Below are positions 1-7,684 of a stretch of 41,282 nt of DNA, piece by piece (within the stretch, counting starts at the first letter, position 1; each line of letters begins with the position of its first letter). The position numbers and the translations under genes are program-made. Origin of the DNA: an uncultured Ruminococcus sp. (GTDB lineage Bacteria; Bacillota; Clostridia; Oscillospirales; Ruminococcaceae); contig CADAGC010000012.1 of assembly GCA_902787365.1 (NCBI GenBank), positions 1 to 41,282 of the forward strand, given 5' to 3'. Below the pieces are notes generated by a model. It was not told the DNA's origin. It ran no database searches and saw nothing but the letters and a program-made list of their open reading frames with translations.

Positions 1-388
1 TTATCATTCTCATCGAATTGATATTCTCTGAAAGCGCATCTGTTGATAACACCTCTGCCGAAAGCTTGCTTTTATATGCTTCAAGCTCGCTTACTGTCAT
101 CGTCATCGACTCAATTGAAACAGTCTTTGCGCCGTGCTTGTCAATTAGTGAGTTTATCTGCTCATAAAGCTTATTCTGCAAGATAACCTCAATAAACGAA
201 TTGCCTGCCAACAGCTTTTTTGCTTTCTCAATATAACGAAAGTCTATAATAAGATATGCCTTATCTTTAAAAACGAGCACAACGCCTGCGCTTGACTTCA
301 TACCTGTAAGATAACGTCTGTTTATATCAGACGTTATAAGTGCGCAGTCTGCATCTATCATACTGCCGAGTTTTTCAAGCCGTGTCAT
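1..388 (-). CDS. Xaa-Pro aminopeptidase/prolidase family protein, N-terminal part (cut by window edge)
   Basis: This is the first ~129 codons of a minus-strand gene that runs off the left edge. The translation begins MTRLEKLGSMIDADCALITS and continues with features of the creatinase/prolidase N-terminal domain, including N-R-R-Y-L-T-G near residue 23 and a D-F-R-Y-I-E-K-A segment near residue 49. The metal-binding pita-bread domain of M24 peptidases would lie outside the window, so catalytic residues cannot be checked. The start ATG overlaps the aroQ stop codon as ATGA, so translation is probably coupled. An aroQ-pepQ pair, often followed by efp, is a common Firmicute arrangement. It could instead be a non-peptidase creatinase-fold protein. 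Confidence 0.82.
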   Translation of the reverse strand, partial: MTRLEKLGSMIDADCALITSDINRRYLTGMKSSAGVVLVFKDKAYLIIDFRYIEKAKKLLAGNSFIEVILQNKLYEQINSLIDKHGAKTVSIESMTMTVSELEAYKSKLSAEVLSTDALSENINSMRMI

Positions 389-849
389 TTCTTTGCAAGC
401 CCCCAGCCCTCTTCACCGCCGAAAACTTCAAAAAGCGCTTCTATAGCAAGAAAATATGAAGCCTTGCCAAAGCCTGCGATAGAGCCTTTACAAACAGGTG
501 CGATGACTGATTTATTGCGAAACTCATCTCTTGCGGCAATATTGCTAAGATGAACCTCGATAACGGGGATATTGATAGCCTCGATAGCATCTCTGATAGC
601 ATAGCTGTAATGAGTATATGCGCCTGCGTTGAGAATAACACCGTCATATACCTTTCTTGCTTCGTGGAGCTTATCAATTATAGCTCCCTCAAAATTTGAC
701 TGGAAGATATCACAGGAGAAATCCTTTCTTTCGGCACGAGCAACTATCTGATTATTGATTGCTTCAAAAGTATCAGTTCCATAATGCTTAGGGTCACGCT
801 CGCCCAAAAGGTTAAGATTAGGTCCGTGAATAACAAGTATTCTTTTCAT
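385..849 (-). CDS. aroQ: Type II 3-dehydroquinate dehydratase
   Basis: Dehydrates 3-dehydroquinate to 3-dehydroshikimate in the shikimate pathway, as a cytosolic dodecamer. The protein is 154 aa from the chosen start, a normal length for the family. It opens with HGPNLNLLGERDPKHYG, which carries the catalytic Arg18 and Tyr23. The substrate-binding NAGAYTHYS segment sits near residue 76 and EVHLSN, with the catalytic His, near residue 100. A longer reading frame starts at 870, but the ATG at 849 has GGAGTG at good spacing and begins at the conserved KRILVIHGPN, so I use 849. The stop overlaps the next gene's ATG. Confidence 0.97.
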   Translation of the reverse strand: MKRILVIHGPNLNLLGERDPKHYGTDTFEAINNQIVARAERKDFSCDIFQSNFEGAIIDKLHEARKVYDGVILNAGAYTHYSYAIRDAIEAINIPVIEVHLSNIAARDEFRNKSVIAPVCKGSIAGFGKASYFLAIEALFEVFGGEEGWGLAKK

Positions 850-879
850 AAGTATCACTCCGTTTATCATAGTTTAAAT

Positions 880-898
880 CCCTGCCATTATGGCAGGG
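880..898. repeat. Short intergenic inverted repeat
   Basis: CCCTGCCA, a 3-base loop and TGGCAGGG form a perfect 8-bp hairpin between the 2H-like gene and aroQ. Only short, interrupted T/A runs follow it on either strand, so it is at best a weak terminator or a processing/pausing hairpin between the two genes. Confidence 0.5.
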
Positions 899-903
899 AC
901 ATT

Positions 904-1425
904 TTACATTGTATACATTGTAAGGTCATAACGAGCTATGACCTTATACGGCTCACATTTTACAAGTGCTGCCGAAGAAAACCTGCATAAAAAGGGTTTG
1001 AAAATACTCCTTAGATAATCACGCATATCAAGCGCATCATCATAGCAGGGAAAATAGCCAAGCGTTATATAAGGCTGCCAGACAGACGGCAGAAACTTAC
1101 CGTCAAATCCTGCATCAAAATGCTTTGACATTGTAGCATATGTTTTGGAAAAGTTAAGCTTAAGCTTTTCGGTCGCTTCGCATTTTATATAGACAGTACC
1201 GCTTTCAAAAGCATCTATCTGCGTAAAATACAGATTATGCGGAACAAGAAAATGACACAGCCCGCTGAAGCAATCCAAAACAGCCGACTCTCTGTCACTT
1301 ACAAAAGCGCCTAGATTAATGCTCGGACGTATACGGTTACTGATAATGAATTCCGAGCAGATATAATCAAACAATTGCTTGACACCTTTGTTATCAGGCT
1401 CTAAATAAATAGAATACAAAGCCAT
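904..1425 (-). CDS. 2H-phosphoesterase-fold-like protein lacking both catalytic histidines
   Basis: A 173-aa protein whose spacing and hydrophobic pattern resemble the 2H phosphoesterase / 2'-5' RNA ligase-like superfamily. Those proteins carry two H-x-[ST]-[LVI] motifs. The equivalent segments here read RPSINLGAF (residues 33-41) and QPYITLGYF (117-125), so the histidines appear replaced by Ser35 and Tyr119. If the assignment is right, the protein is probably not a phosphodiesterase of the usual mechanism and may only bind a nucleotide or RNA. The Shine-Dalgarno AAGGAG lies inside the last codons of the upstream endonuclease IV-like gene, indicating tight coupling. The fold call is a pattern match by eye. 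Confidence 0.5.
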   Translation of the reverse strand: MALYSIYLEPDNKGVKQLFDYICSEFIISNRIRPSINLGAFVSDRESAVLDCFSGLCHFLVPHNLYFTQIDAFESGTVYIKCEATEKLKLNFSKTYATMSKHFDAGFDGKFLPSVWQPYITLGYFPCYDDALDMRDYLRSIFKPFLCRFSSAALVKCEPYKVIARYDLTMYTM

Positions 1426-1428
1426 AAG

Positions 1429-2286
1429 TTACTCCTTAAAGGAAAGGTAACAGTTCTTCATTGTTAAAGCATCAACATCCTGAGTGCCTGCACTCTCACA
1501 TATAAAAGTGGGTGCAAGGCCTTTCTTGGCAACTATCTCCATAAGCGGCTCATAGTCAGGGCCAAAGCCTTGGTTATCATCAAAGGTCAGATGCATCTTC
1601 TCGCCGCCGGGAATGGTAAACATTATCTTTGAAAAATGGCTGTGGAAAACCTTAAGCCTGTCATACCCGATAGCATTCTCTACCTCATCAAGCATTTTCT
1701 CATACTCGGCCTTTCCCTTGATAAAGCCGAACTCTCTAGCGTTCAAATGCCCAAAGTCGATAGTAGGCAAAAAAGTATCATCAAGCTTGCAAAGCTCAAG
1801 CACTTCTGTTAAGTTACCGAGCTGATTGACCTTACCCATTGTTTCGGGGCAGAATATTATATCTTCAAAGCCTTGCTCAATGGCGGCTTTTCTTGCACGG
1901 GAAAGAGTATCCTTGGCAAGTTCCAAGGCCTCTTCTCTTGAAATTTTAGCACAAGAGCCGCTATGAATAACTATCCTGTTTGCGCCAAGTCTTTTTGCGG
2001 CATCACAGGACTGTAGTATATAATTTATACTGTTATCCCGCTTTTCCTCTTCAACGCTCGAAAGAGATATAAAGTAGGGCGCATGAACAGAAAGAGTTAT
2101 TCCGTACTTCTCTGCCTCAGACATTAGAGATGCCGCAAGCTTATCAGAAACACGCACTCCCCTGCCGCATTGATATTCATAATGGTCAAGACCCATTTCA
2201 CTAAGGTATTTCGGAACGTCTATTGTAGACTTATGGGTTTTGGAATAAGCCTCACTATTCCCTGCGGGGCCGAATTTTGCAAGCAT
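1429..2286 (-). CDS. Endonuclease IV-like TIM-barrel protein (AP endonuclease family 2)
   Basis: Probable apurinic/apyrimidinic endonuclease of the Nfo/endonuclease IV fold, which cuts 5' of abasic sites using three zinc ions. The 285-aa length fits the family. Metal-ligand positions are visible in order: VHAPYF near residue 69, VIHSGS near 108, CPETMG near 147, IDFGHLNA near 178, FHSHFS near 213 and a C-E-S-A-G segment near 263. An AGAGG Shine-Dalgarno precedes the ATG. The same fold includes sugar isomerases (XylA-like), but the H-A-P-Y and I-D-F-G-H motifs favour endonuclease IV. It sits between a PH-like membrane protein and the 2H-like gene, with a 3-bp gap to the latter. Confidence 0.85.
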   Translation of the reverse strand: MLAKFGPAGNSEAYSKTHKSTIDVPKYLSEMGLDHYEYQCGRGVRVSDKLAASLMSEAEKYGITLSVHAPYFISLSSVEEEKRDNSINYILQSCDAAKRLGANRIVIHSGSCAKISREEALELAKDTLSRARKAAIEQGFEDIIFCPETMGKVNQLGNLTEVLELCKLDDTFLPTIDFGHLNAREFGFIKGKAEYEKMLDEVENAIGYDRLKVFHSHFSKIMFTIPGGEKMHLTFDDNQGFGPDYEPLMEIVAKKGLAPTFICESAGTQDVDALTMKNCYLSFKE

Positions 2287-2300
2287 ACTGATTATCCTCT

Positions 2301-2741
2301 CTATTGTTGCATAGGCATAGAAGAGGTCGCTCTGACCTTTTGCCTATATGCTGCTTCTATTACCTTAGCAAATTCCTTGGCTTTTTTATTGCCTGTTGAT
2401 AACGATATCGCCTCACCGTCCGAAAGCTCGATACGAAGGGTGTTTTTTCCTGTATACATAAGGCTGAATATTTCATCATAGCTAATTTCTCTGGTCTTGC
2501 CAAAAGCATTGGTATAAGAAAAGCCTTTATCATCATACTCATATTTTATCATGATATACATAACGATAACAACAATTCCCGAAACAGCAGCAATTACAGC
2601 AAAGAAAATGTCAGCGTGCCTTCTGTTAGGTTCGCTTTCAGTAAAACTATTGATAACCTCTGCGATAGAAAAAGCTATGAACAACACACCTAAAAGCACC
2701 GACGCAACAGGGTTTCTGACAATGATCCTGTCATTCATCAT
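2301..2741 (-). CDS. Membrane protein with two TM helices and a PH-like C-terminal domain
   Basis: A 146-aa protein with hydrophobic helices at about residues 12-30 and 45-65, separated by a short charged loop. A soluble region of ~70 residues follows, with alternating beta-strand character (KYEYDDKGFSYTNAFGKTRE and onward) ending in an amphipathic helix (KAKEFAKVIEAAYRQKV). This is the layout of bacterial PH-like (bPH) membrane proteins. No catalytic motif is seen and the function is unknown. It starts 2 bp after the stop of the upstream small gene; the ATGATG there leaves a one-residue uncertainty in the start. Confidence 0.7.
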   Translation of the reverse strand: MMNDRIIVRNPVASVLLGVLFIAFSIAEVINSFTESEPNRRHADIFFAVIAAVSGIVVIVMYIMIKYEYDDKGFSYTNAFGKTREISYDEIFSLMYTGKNTLRIELSDGEAISLSTGNKKAKEFAKVIEAAYRQKVRATSSMPMQQ

Positions 2742-2743
2742 TA

Positions 2744-2965
2744 TCAGTTCTTAGAGTCGATAGGGTTATTCTTGATATCCTCTTCCTCAACGAGCGAGGG
2801 AGAAACCTTGATGACATAGTCAAGGTTTACATACTGGATATAGCCCTCACAATTGAGCTTGACCCAGCCGTCATAAACATCGAGCACAAGTGCAGATGCG
2901 AAATAATCGTTTGTTGTCTCGATATCGTACTTACCGCCGATGAATTCTCTCATAAATCTGTTCAT
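2744..2965 (-). CDS. Small conserved-looking protein, function unknown
   Basis: A 73-aa protein without membrane segments. Residues 1-55 look like a small beta-barrel (YFASALVLDVYDGWVKLNCE), and the tail after residue 56 is acidic and polar. The Shine-Dalgarno AAGGAGAG is well spaced from the ATG. The centre resembles small SH3/Sm-like proteins that mediate contacts, but I do not recognise a named family. It is sandwiched between yqeG and the PH-like gene in a compact run, so it is likely co-transcribed with them. Confidence 0.7.
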   Translation of the reverse strand: MNRFMREFIGGKYDIETTNDYFASALVLDVYDGWVKLNCEGYIQYVNLDYVIKVSPSLVEEEDIKNNPIDSKN

Positions 2966-2986
2966 AAATTAACTCTCCTTTATAAT

Positions 2987-3472
2987 TTATTTTGGAAACT
3001 TAGGTAAAAATGGCCTCTCGCACCACCTTTTAAAGCGGAATGGGCGGCTCGTTTCGGGCTCTATGGGAAAGACAAAGAGCGAACGTATGCCTTTAAGATT
3101 ACAGCCCAAAACATCTGTAAAAATCTGATCACCCACAGATGCAACGTATTTTTTAGGTATTCCAAGTCTTTTGATAGCCCTTGTATAACCGAAAGTCAAA
3201 GGCTTTTTGCCTTCACACTCAAAATCGACGCCGAGCTTATCGGCAAAGGGCTTTACCCTTGTCGGGTGATTATTTGAAACTATGATAAGCGAGATTCCCG
3301 CAGCTTTCATGGCATTTATCCAATCAAGGCTCTTCTGCGGCACCTCGGGATTATTATGTGTAGTTAGTGTATTATCAAGGTCGAGGATCAGCGCTTTTAT
3401 CTTTTTCTTTTTCAAAAATTCAGGCGTGATATTCCCTACCTTATCAAAAACATATGTCGGCTTAAAAAGCAT
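2987..3472 (-). CDS. yqeG: YqeG family HAD-superfamily (subclass IIIA) phosphatase
   Basis: A 161-aa HAD hydrolase. Motif I is ALILDLDNTLTTHN near residue 28, with the nucleophile and acid aspartates DxD. Motif II is IVSNNH near 63 and motif III/IV is VGDQIFTDVLG near 112. Both length and the N-terminal PTYVFDKVGNITPEFLKKK are typical of YqeG proteins, which in Firmicutes usually neighbour the GTPase YqeH and the aroE/yhbY/nadD cluster. Its substrate is not established. Its ATG lies just after the rpsU terminator with AGGAG 5 bp upstream, so it is expressed by read-through or from an unseen promoter. Confidence 0.93.
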   Translation of the reverse strand: MLFKPTYVFDKVGNITPEFLKKKKIKALILDLDNTLTTHNNPEVPQKSLDWINAMKAAGISLIIVSNNHPTRVKPFADKLGVDFECEGKKPLTFGYTRAIKRLGIPKKYVASVGDQIFTDVLGCNLKGIRSLFVFPIEPETSRPFRFKRWCERPFLPKFPK

Positions 3473-3495
3473 TTATATCTCCTATTTCATAAGCA

Positions 3496-3525
3496 AAAAG
3501 CGGACAAGAAAACTTGCCCGCTTTT
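3496..3525 (-). terminator. Rho-independent terminator after rpsU
   Basis: On the minus strand AGCGGGCAAG, loop TTTT and CTTGTCCGCT form a 10-bp stem (one wobble pair) followed by TTTTTGC. It lies 10 bp after the rpsU stop and just before yqeG, so it probably sets the rpsU/yqeG expression ratio. Confidence 0.9.
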
Positions 3526-3534
3526 GATCACTTA

Positions 3535-3708
3535 TCAGTATTTACGCTTACGAGCAGCTTCGGATTTCTTCTTACGCTTTACCGAAGGCTTTTCGTAGTG
3601 TTCTCTTTTACGAACCTCGGCAATAACGCCGTCCTTAGCACAGGACCTCTTAAAACGCTTAAGAGCTGTATCTAATGTTTCGTTCTTTCCAACACGAACT
3701 TCTGCCAA
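3535..3708 (-). CDS. rpsU: 30S ribosomal protein bS21
   Basis: A 57-aa basic protein starting [20 protein letters not shown] and ending E-A-A-R-K-R-K-Y, diagnostic for bS21, which binds near the 16S 3' end and the platform of the small subunit. It begins at TTG, not ATG. GGGAGGGAATAATT places a near-perfect Shine-Dalgarno 8 bases upstream, and no ATG exists at the correct N-terminus. The gene has its own strong promoter and a ~165-nt leader, with a terminator right after the stop, so it is essentially a monocistronic unit between leuS and yqeG. The weak start codon suggests translational control. Confidence 0.96.
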   Translation of the reverse strand: MAEVRVGKNETLDTALKRFKRSCAKDGVIAEVRKREHYEKPSVKRKKKSEAARKRKY

Positions 3709-3710
3709 AA

Positions 3711-3803
3711 TTATTCCCTCCCTTTGCCACCTTTAACAGAGGTAACAAGTATTGGTGTATCGGGGCTCTCGGTGTTTAGTGAAGGTGCTTGCTGTGCAAA
3801 CAT
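3711..3803 (-). other. Candidate leader ORF (30 codons) in the rpsU 5' leader
   Basis: An ATG-initiated frame encodes MFAQQAPSLNTESPDTPILV plus ten more residues ([10 protein letters not shown]). It ends with TAA between the rpsU Shine-Dalgarno and the TTG start, so its last codons contain the rpsU ribosome-binding site. No good Shine-Dalgarno precedes the ATG. It may be chance; if real, its translation would control access to the rpsU start. Confidence 0.3.
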
Positions 3804-3881
3804 TTTGAACGCTTTTGTTGCGCCCGCTATTCTCTGTTACTAAAAAGCCCAAACACATTACCCAATATGATTACATCTTAT

Positions 3882-3910
3882 ATTATACTATAATTTTGCC
3901 ATAAAGTCAA
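3882..3910 (-). promoter_or_regulatory. Promoter of rpsU
   Basis: Minus-strand TTGACT (3905-3910), a 17-bp spacer and TATAAT (3882-3887). It lies between the leuS stop and rpsU. The predicted start near 3875 leaves a ~165-nt leader before the TTG start of rpsU. No leuS terminator is visible, so read-through is also possible. Confidence 0.88.
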
Positions 3911-3934
3911 TAGCTTTAGAGGAAAAATTTAAAA

Positions 3935-6343
3935 TTATTTTATTACGATATTAACGAGCTTGCCGGGAACATATATCTCCTTGACTATGCTCTTGCCTTC
4001 CATAGCAGCAGCAACTGCACTGTCGGCTTTTGCCTGTGCTATAATGTTTTCCTTAGAGTCGTCAACAGCTATATTGATCCTCGACTTGATCTTGCCGTTA
4101 AGCTGAACAACTATCTCAACTGTAGCATCAACGCAAAGTGCCTCGTCAAATGTCACCCATTCCTGCTCGTCAAGCTTGCCGCCAAAACCGCAGAGCTCAT
4201 AAAGTTCTTCGGTGATATGAGGTGCGAAGGGATAAAGGATAACCAAAAGATCTCTGTATTCCTTTCTTGTGATACTACCAGCTTCATAGACCTCATTAAG
4301 AAGAGCCATCATAGCGGCTATGGCAGTATTGAACTTCATAGCCTCGATATCTTCTGTGACTTTCTTTATGGTCTTATGCATTGATGAGCGGAGCTTTTCG
4401 CTGTATTCATCGCTGTCAGTAAGCTTATCCTGAAGCGCCCATATTCTGTCAGCAAAACGCTTACAGCCCTTAACGCTCGACTCACTCCAGGGTGCAGCCT
4501 TTTCATAGTCGCCCATAAAGAGCACATAAAGTCTGAGCACATCTGCGCCGTATTCATTAACAACATCGAGCGGGTCGATAACATTGCCACGGGACTTACT
4601 CATCTTCTCACCGTCGGGTCCTAATATAAGACCCTGCGCAGTTCTCTTTGCATAAGGCTCTGCTGTAGGAACAAGGCCTAAATCGTAGAGGAACTTATGC
4701 CAGAAGCGGCTGTAGATCATATGGCGTGTTACGTGCTCCATACCGCCGTTATACCAGTCAACGGGCATCCAGTACTTAAGAGCGTCGGCAGATGCAAATT
4801 CATTATCATTATGCGGGTCGCAGTATCTTAAGAAATACCACGATGAACCTGCCCACTGAGGCATAGTATCTGTCTCACGGCGTGCATCTTTACCGCACTT
4901 GGGGCACTTGCAATGAACAAAGCTGTCTATCCTTGCAAGAGGGCTCTCACCGTCTGTGCCGGGGAGGAAATTCTCAACAGGCGGAAGCTTTAACGGAAGC
5001 TCATCATAAGGAACAGCCACCATACCGCAGGTATCACAATGAACTATCGGTATAGGCTCGCCCCAGTAACGCTGTCTGTTAAACGCCCAGTCCTTCATCT
5101 TATACTGAACGCCTGCCTCGCCGCAGCCGAGCTTTGCAAGCTCTTCGAGCATACGGGCAATAGCGTCCTTCTTATTGGTGATACCGTTAAGAACGCCAGA
5201 GTTTACCATTTCGCCGTCGCCTGTATAAGCTTCCTTAGAGATATCACCGCCCTTGATAACTTCGATAATATCAATGCCGAACTTCTTAGCAAACTCATAG
5301 TCTCTTGTATCATGTGCAGGAACAGCCATGATAGCGCCTGTGCCGTAGCCCATCATTACATAGTCGGAAATATATATCGGTATCTCCTTGCCTGTTATAG
5401 GGTTAACTGCTGTAAGGCCGTCTATGCATACACCTGTCTTATCCTTAACGAGCTGTGTTCTTTCAAATTCGCTCTTCTTGGCGCACTCTGTCTTATAAGC
5501 GTCAAGGTCTGCGATATTCTTTATAGAATCTCTGTACTTTTCGATAACGGGGTGCTCAGGAGCGATAACCATAAATGTAACGCCGTAGAGTGTATCAGGG
5601 CGTGTTGTATAAATCCTGAGGCTCTCGTCCTGCTCCTTTATCTTGAAGTTAACAAACGCACCCGTTGACTTGCCTATCCAGTTCTGCTGCTGAAGCTTAA
5701 CATTAGGCAGGTAATCAACCTCTTCAAGACCCTGCAAAAGCTTATCAGCATACTCGGTTATTCTTAAGTACCAAACTTCCTTGGTCTTCTGCACGATATC
5801 GCTGTGGCAGATATCGCACTTGCCGCCCTGCGAATCCTCATTAGAGAGAACGACTTTACAGCTCGGGCAGTAGTTAACAAGTGTCTTATCACGGAAAACA
5901 AGGCCGTTTTCAAACATTTTGAGGAATATCCACTGTGTCCACTTATAGTAATTCTCATCTGTTGTATCAACAACTCTTGACCAATCGAAAGAGAAGCCTA
6001 CCTTTTTGAGCTGGCCTGTGAACTTCTCGATATTTCTGTCTGTAACTATACGGGGGTGAATGTTATCCTTAACTGCCGTATTCTCTGTCGGCAGACCGTA
6101 TGCGTCAAAGCCTATAGGGAAAAGCACATTATAGCCCTGCATTCTTCTCTTGCGGCTGACTACCTCAAGACCCGAATAAGCCTTGATATGGCCTACGTGC
6201 ATACCGTGACCAGAGGGATAAGGGAACTCAACAAGGGCATAAAACTTCTTCTTCGAGTGGTCATCGCTCGCCTTGAAAGTATCATTCTCATCCCAGTATT
6301 TCTGCCATTTTTCCTCAATGGCTTTGAAATTATAATCCTTCAT
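3935..6343 (-). CDS. leuS: Leucyl-tRNA synthetase
   Basis: Class Ia synthetase that charges tRNA-Leu. At 802 aa it is the usual bacterial length. The HIGH-type motif is in PYPSGHGMHVGHIKAYS (residues ~41-57), followed by a Zn-type CPSC...CDIC insertion near 155-180. The CP1 editing domain has TTRPDT near 248 and GTGAIMAVPAHDTRDYEF near 340. The KMSKS loop is in GEKMSKSRGN near 575. Anticodon-binding and C-terminal domains complete the protein. Shine-Dalgarno GGATATG precedes the ATG. No T-box leader is visible; leuS appears to be the last gene of the rdgB-yhbY-nadD-yqeK-rsfS run. Confidence 0.98.
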   Translation of the reverse strand: MKDYNFKAIEEKWQKYWDENDTFKASDDHSKKKFYALVEFPYPSGHGMHVGHIKAYSGLEVVSRKRRMQGYNVLFPIGFDAYGLPTENTAVKDNIHPRIVTDRNIEKFTGQLKKVGFSFDWSRVVDTTDENYYKWTQWIFLKMFENGLVFRDKTLVNYCPSCKVVLSNEDSQGGKCDICHSDIVQKTKEVWYLRITEYADKLLQGLEEVDYLPNVKLQQQNWIGKSTGAFVNFKIKEQDESLRIYTTRPDTLYGVTFMVIAPEHPVIEKYRDSIKNIADLDAYKTECAKKSEFERTQLVKDKTGVCIDGLTAVNPITGKEIPIYISDYVMMGYGTGAIMAVPAHDTRDYEFAKKFGIDIIEVIKGGDISKEAYTGDGEMVNSGVLNGITNKKDAIARMLEELAKLGCGEAGVQYKMKDWAFNRQRYWGEPIPIVHCDTCGMVAVPYDELPLKLPPVENFLPGTDGESPLARIDSFVHCKCPKCGKDARRETDTMPQWAGSSWYFLRYCDPHNDNEFASADALKYWMPVDWYNGGMEHVTRHMIYSRFWHKFLYDLGLVPTAEPYAKRTAQGLILGPDGEKMSKSRGNVIDPLDVVNEYGADVLRLYVLFMGDYEKAAPWSESSVKGCKRFADRIWALQDKLTDSDEYSEKLRSSMHKTIKKVTEDIEAMKFNTAIAAMMALLNEVYEAGSITRKEYRDLLVILYPFAPHITEELYELCGFGGKLDEQEWVTFDEALCVDATVEIVVQLNGKIKSRINIAVDDSKENIIAQAKADSAVAAAMEGKSIVKEIYVPGKLVNIVIK

Positions 6344-6367
6344 TTATATCATATCCTTTACAATAAA

Positions 6368-6691
6368 TTACTTAAAGTATTCTTTTACATCATTATTGGC
6401 AACAAGGGTAAATGCGCACACGCAGTCGATAGCTGCCTCAGCAAGATATATCACCCTGAAATTCACGATATTATCCTTGATATGGATAAGCACGATGACT
6501 GCCAGAAGCGCTGCCGTGATGTAATTGGTCATGGGCTTCTTTTGAAGCATAAGATATGCAAGGGCTGCAAACACACAGAGTATCACGATATTCTGAAAGC
6601 TAAAGCCCAGCACGAGGTTAACTATGCCCTTAATGACAAAATAGCCGCCCATAAGACCTATGAGGTTTCTGCCGTTAACCGAATGACCCAT
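6368..6691 (-). CDS. Four-TM hypothetical membrane protein
   Basis: A 107-aa, strongly hydrophobic protein with four predicted helices at about residues 10-30, 35-49, 57-71 and 80-97. It ends in a short charged tail and shows no recognisable motif. Its Shine-Dalgarno (AAGGAGTG) lies inside the last codons of rsfS, so it is translated from the same mRNA as rsfS and leuS. Nothing points to a substrate. The shape resembles small DUF-type integral membrane proteins. Confidence 0.75.
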   Translation of the reverse strand: MGHSVNGRNLIGLMGGYFVIKGIVNLVLGFSFQNIVILCVFAALAYLMLQKKPMTNYITAALLAVIVLIHIKDNIVNFRVIYLAEAAIDCVCAFTLVANNDVKEYFK

Positions 6692-6694
6692 ATA

Positions 6695-7066
6695 TCACTC
6701 CTTAACGACATAAGGAGTAATATCTATCTCCTCGCCGTCTGCCCAAAGGCGCTCTAAGTTATAGTGCTCACGCTCCTGAGTATAGAATACATGAACAACT
6801 ATATCCTGATAATCAAGCACTATCCAGTTAGATGCGCTGTAGCCCTCGGTATGGTGGGGGTCAACACCGAACTTCTGCTTCATTTGATATTCCACTTCAT
6901 CGGCAAGCGCCTTTGTCTGTGTGGTAGAGTCACCGTTTGCTATAATAAAATAATCAGCGATTATAGTCAGGTCTTTTATACCTATCGCCTTGATATTCTC
7001 AGCCCTCTTTGAATCGAGTGCCTGTATTATACATTTGAGCTTTTCATTGGTCTGGTCGTTTTTCAT
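6695..7066 (-). CDS. rsfS: Ribosome silencing factor RsfS
   Basis: Binds uL14 on the 50S subunit and blocks subunit joining when nutrients are scarce. The 123-aa length is typical. Family signatures are visible: DLTIIADYFIIANGDSTTQT (residues ~31-50), the TEGYSASNWIVLDYQDIVVH stretch near 72-91 and REHYNLERLWADG near 99-111. The ATG follows the yqeK stop directly, with GGAGCAGG inside the end of yqeK as the ribosome-binding site. The order yhbY-nadD-yqeK-rsfS is conserved across Firmicutes and supports the call. Confidence 0.97.
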   Translation of the reverse strand: MKNDQTNEKLKCIIQALDSKRAENIKAIGIKDLTIIADYFIIANGDSTTQTKALADEVEYQMKQKFGVDPHHTEGYSASNWIVLDYQDIVVHVFYTQEREHYNLERLWADGEEIDITPYVVKE

Positions 7067-7684
7067 TTATCCTGCTCCTTTCCGCAGTTTATCGTTCTTT
7101 TCCTTTTTAAGCGTTTCATTTAAAAATCTGTTATATGCCGCAAGTGTTGACAGCGGGATAGTATTGCCCTTGCTAACAGAATCGGTGATAGAGAATTTGA
7201 GCGCTTCGAGCATAGCTCTTTCAAGACCGCTGACAGCAAGCTTGCGCATACGCTTAACGTCTTTATAATCTCTGTCTGCTGAGATAAGGTCAGCAAGGTA
7301 GATAATAGCCGCAAGGCTTGACATATCCCCTGCCGCAACAGTATGATAACGTATCGCTAAGATAATGTCCATATCATCAATGCCGAAAACAAGCTTTGCA
7401 AGCTCAGCACCCGCAACAGCATGAAACAGAGCGTGTGATTTTGTTTCCACCTCATCAACACCGAGGGTGGATTTAAGCACATACTCACGCTGCTTTTCTA
7501 TGGGCAGTTCCTTTGCAACATCATGCAAAAGGCCTGCAACAAGTGCCTTGTCAGAATCCTCACCATAAAGCTTGGCAAGCTCGACCGCCGCATCTGCCAC
7601 ATTAACAGAGTGGTTATATCTTTTCTTAGAAAGATTAGCCTTAAGGTATTCCTTATACCTTGTAATAAGTTTTTTATCAGTCAA
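7067..7684 (-). CDS. yqeK: YqeK-type HD-domain symmetrical diadenosine tetraphosphatase
   Basis: A 205-aa HD phosphohydrolase. The metal ligands are visible as YNHSVNVADAA (His near residue 25), GLLHDVAKELP (HD near 54), FHAVAGAELA and an IRYHTVA segment near 112, with a final Asp in YLADLISADRDY. YqeK family members hydrolyse Ap4A symmetrically to ADP. The start is TTG and overlaps the nadD stop as TTGA; no nearby ATG would keep the N-terminus. The Shine-Dalgarno (AGAAAGAAG) is weak, so translation probably depends on coupling to nadD. Confidence 0.95.
   Translation of the reverse strand: MTDKKLITRYKEYLKANLSKKRYNHSVNVADAAVELAKLYGEDSDKALVAGLLHDVAKELPIEKQREYVLKSTLGVDEVETKSHALFHAVAGAELAKLVFGIDDMDIILAIRYHTVAAGDMSSLAAIIYLADLISADRDYKDVKRMRKLAVSGLERAMLEALKFSITDSVSKGNTIPLSTLAAYNRFLNETLKKEKNDKLRKGAG

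Noticed and set aside
5039-5668. 209-codon plus-strand frame opposite leuS
   Set aside because: It lies entirely antisense to conserved LeuRS sequence, is rich in Cys/Tyr/Leu as expected from antisense codons, and has no ribosome-binding site.
6692-6700. T-box leader for leuS
   Set aside because: leuS is internal to an operon and no T-box sequence or large leader precedes it.
6056-6757. 233-codon plus-strand frame
   Set aside because: Antisense to leuS, the four-TM gene and rsfS at once, with no family resemblance.
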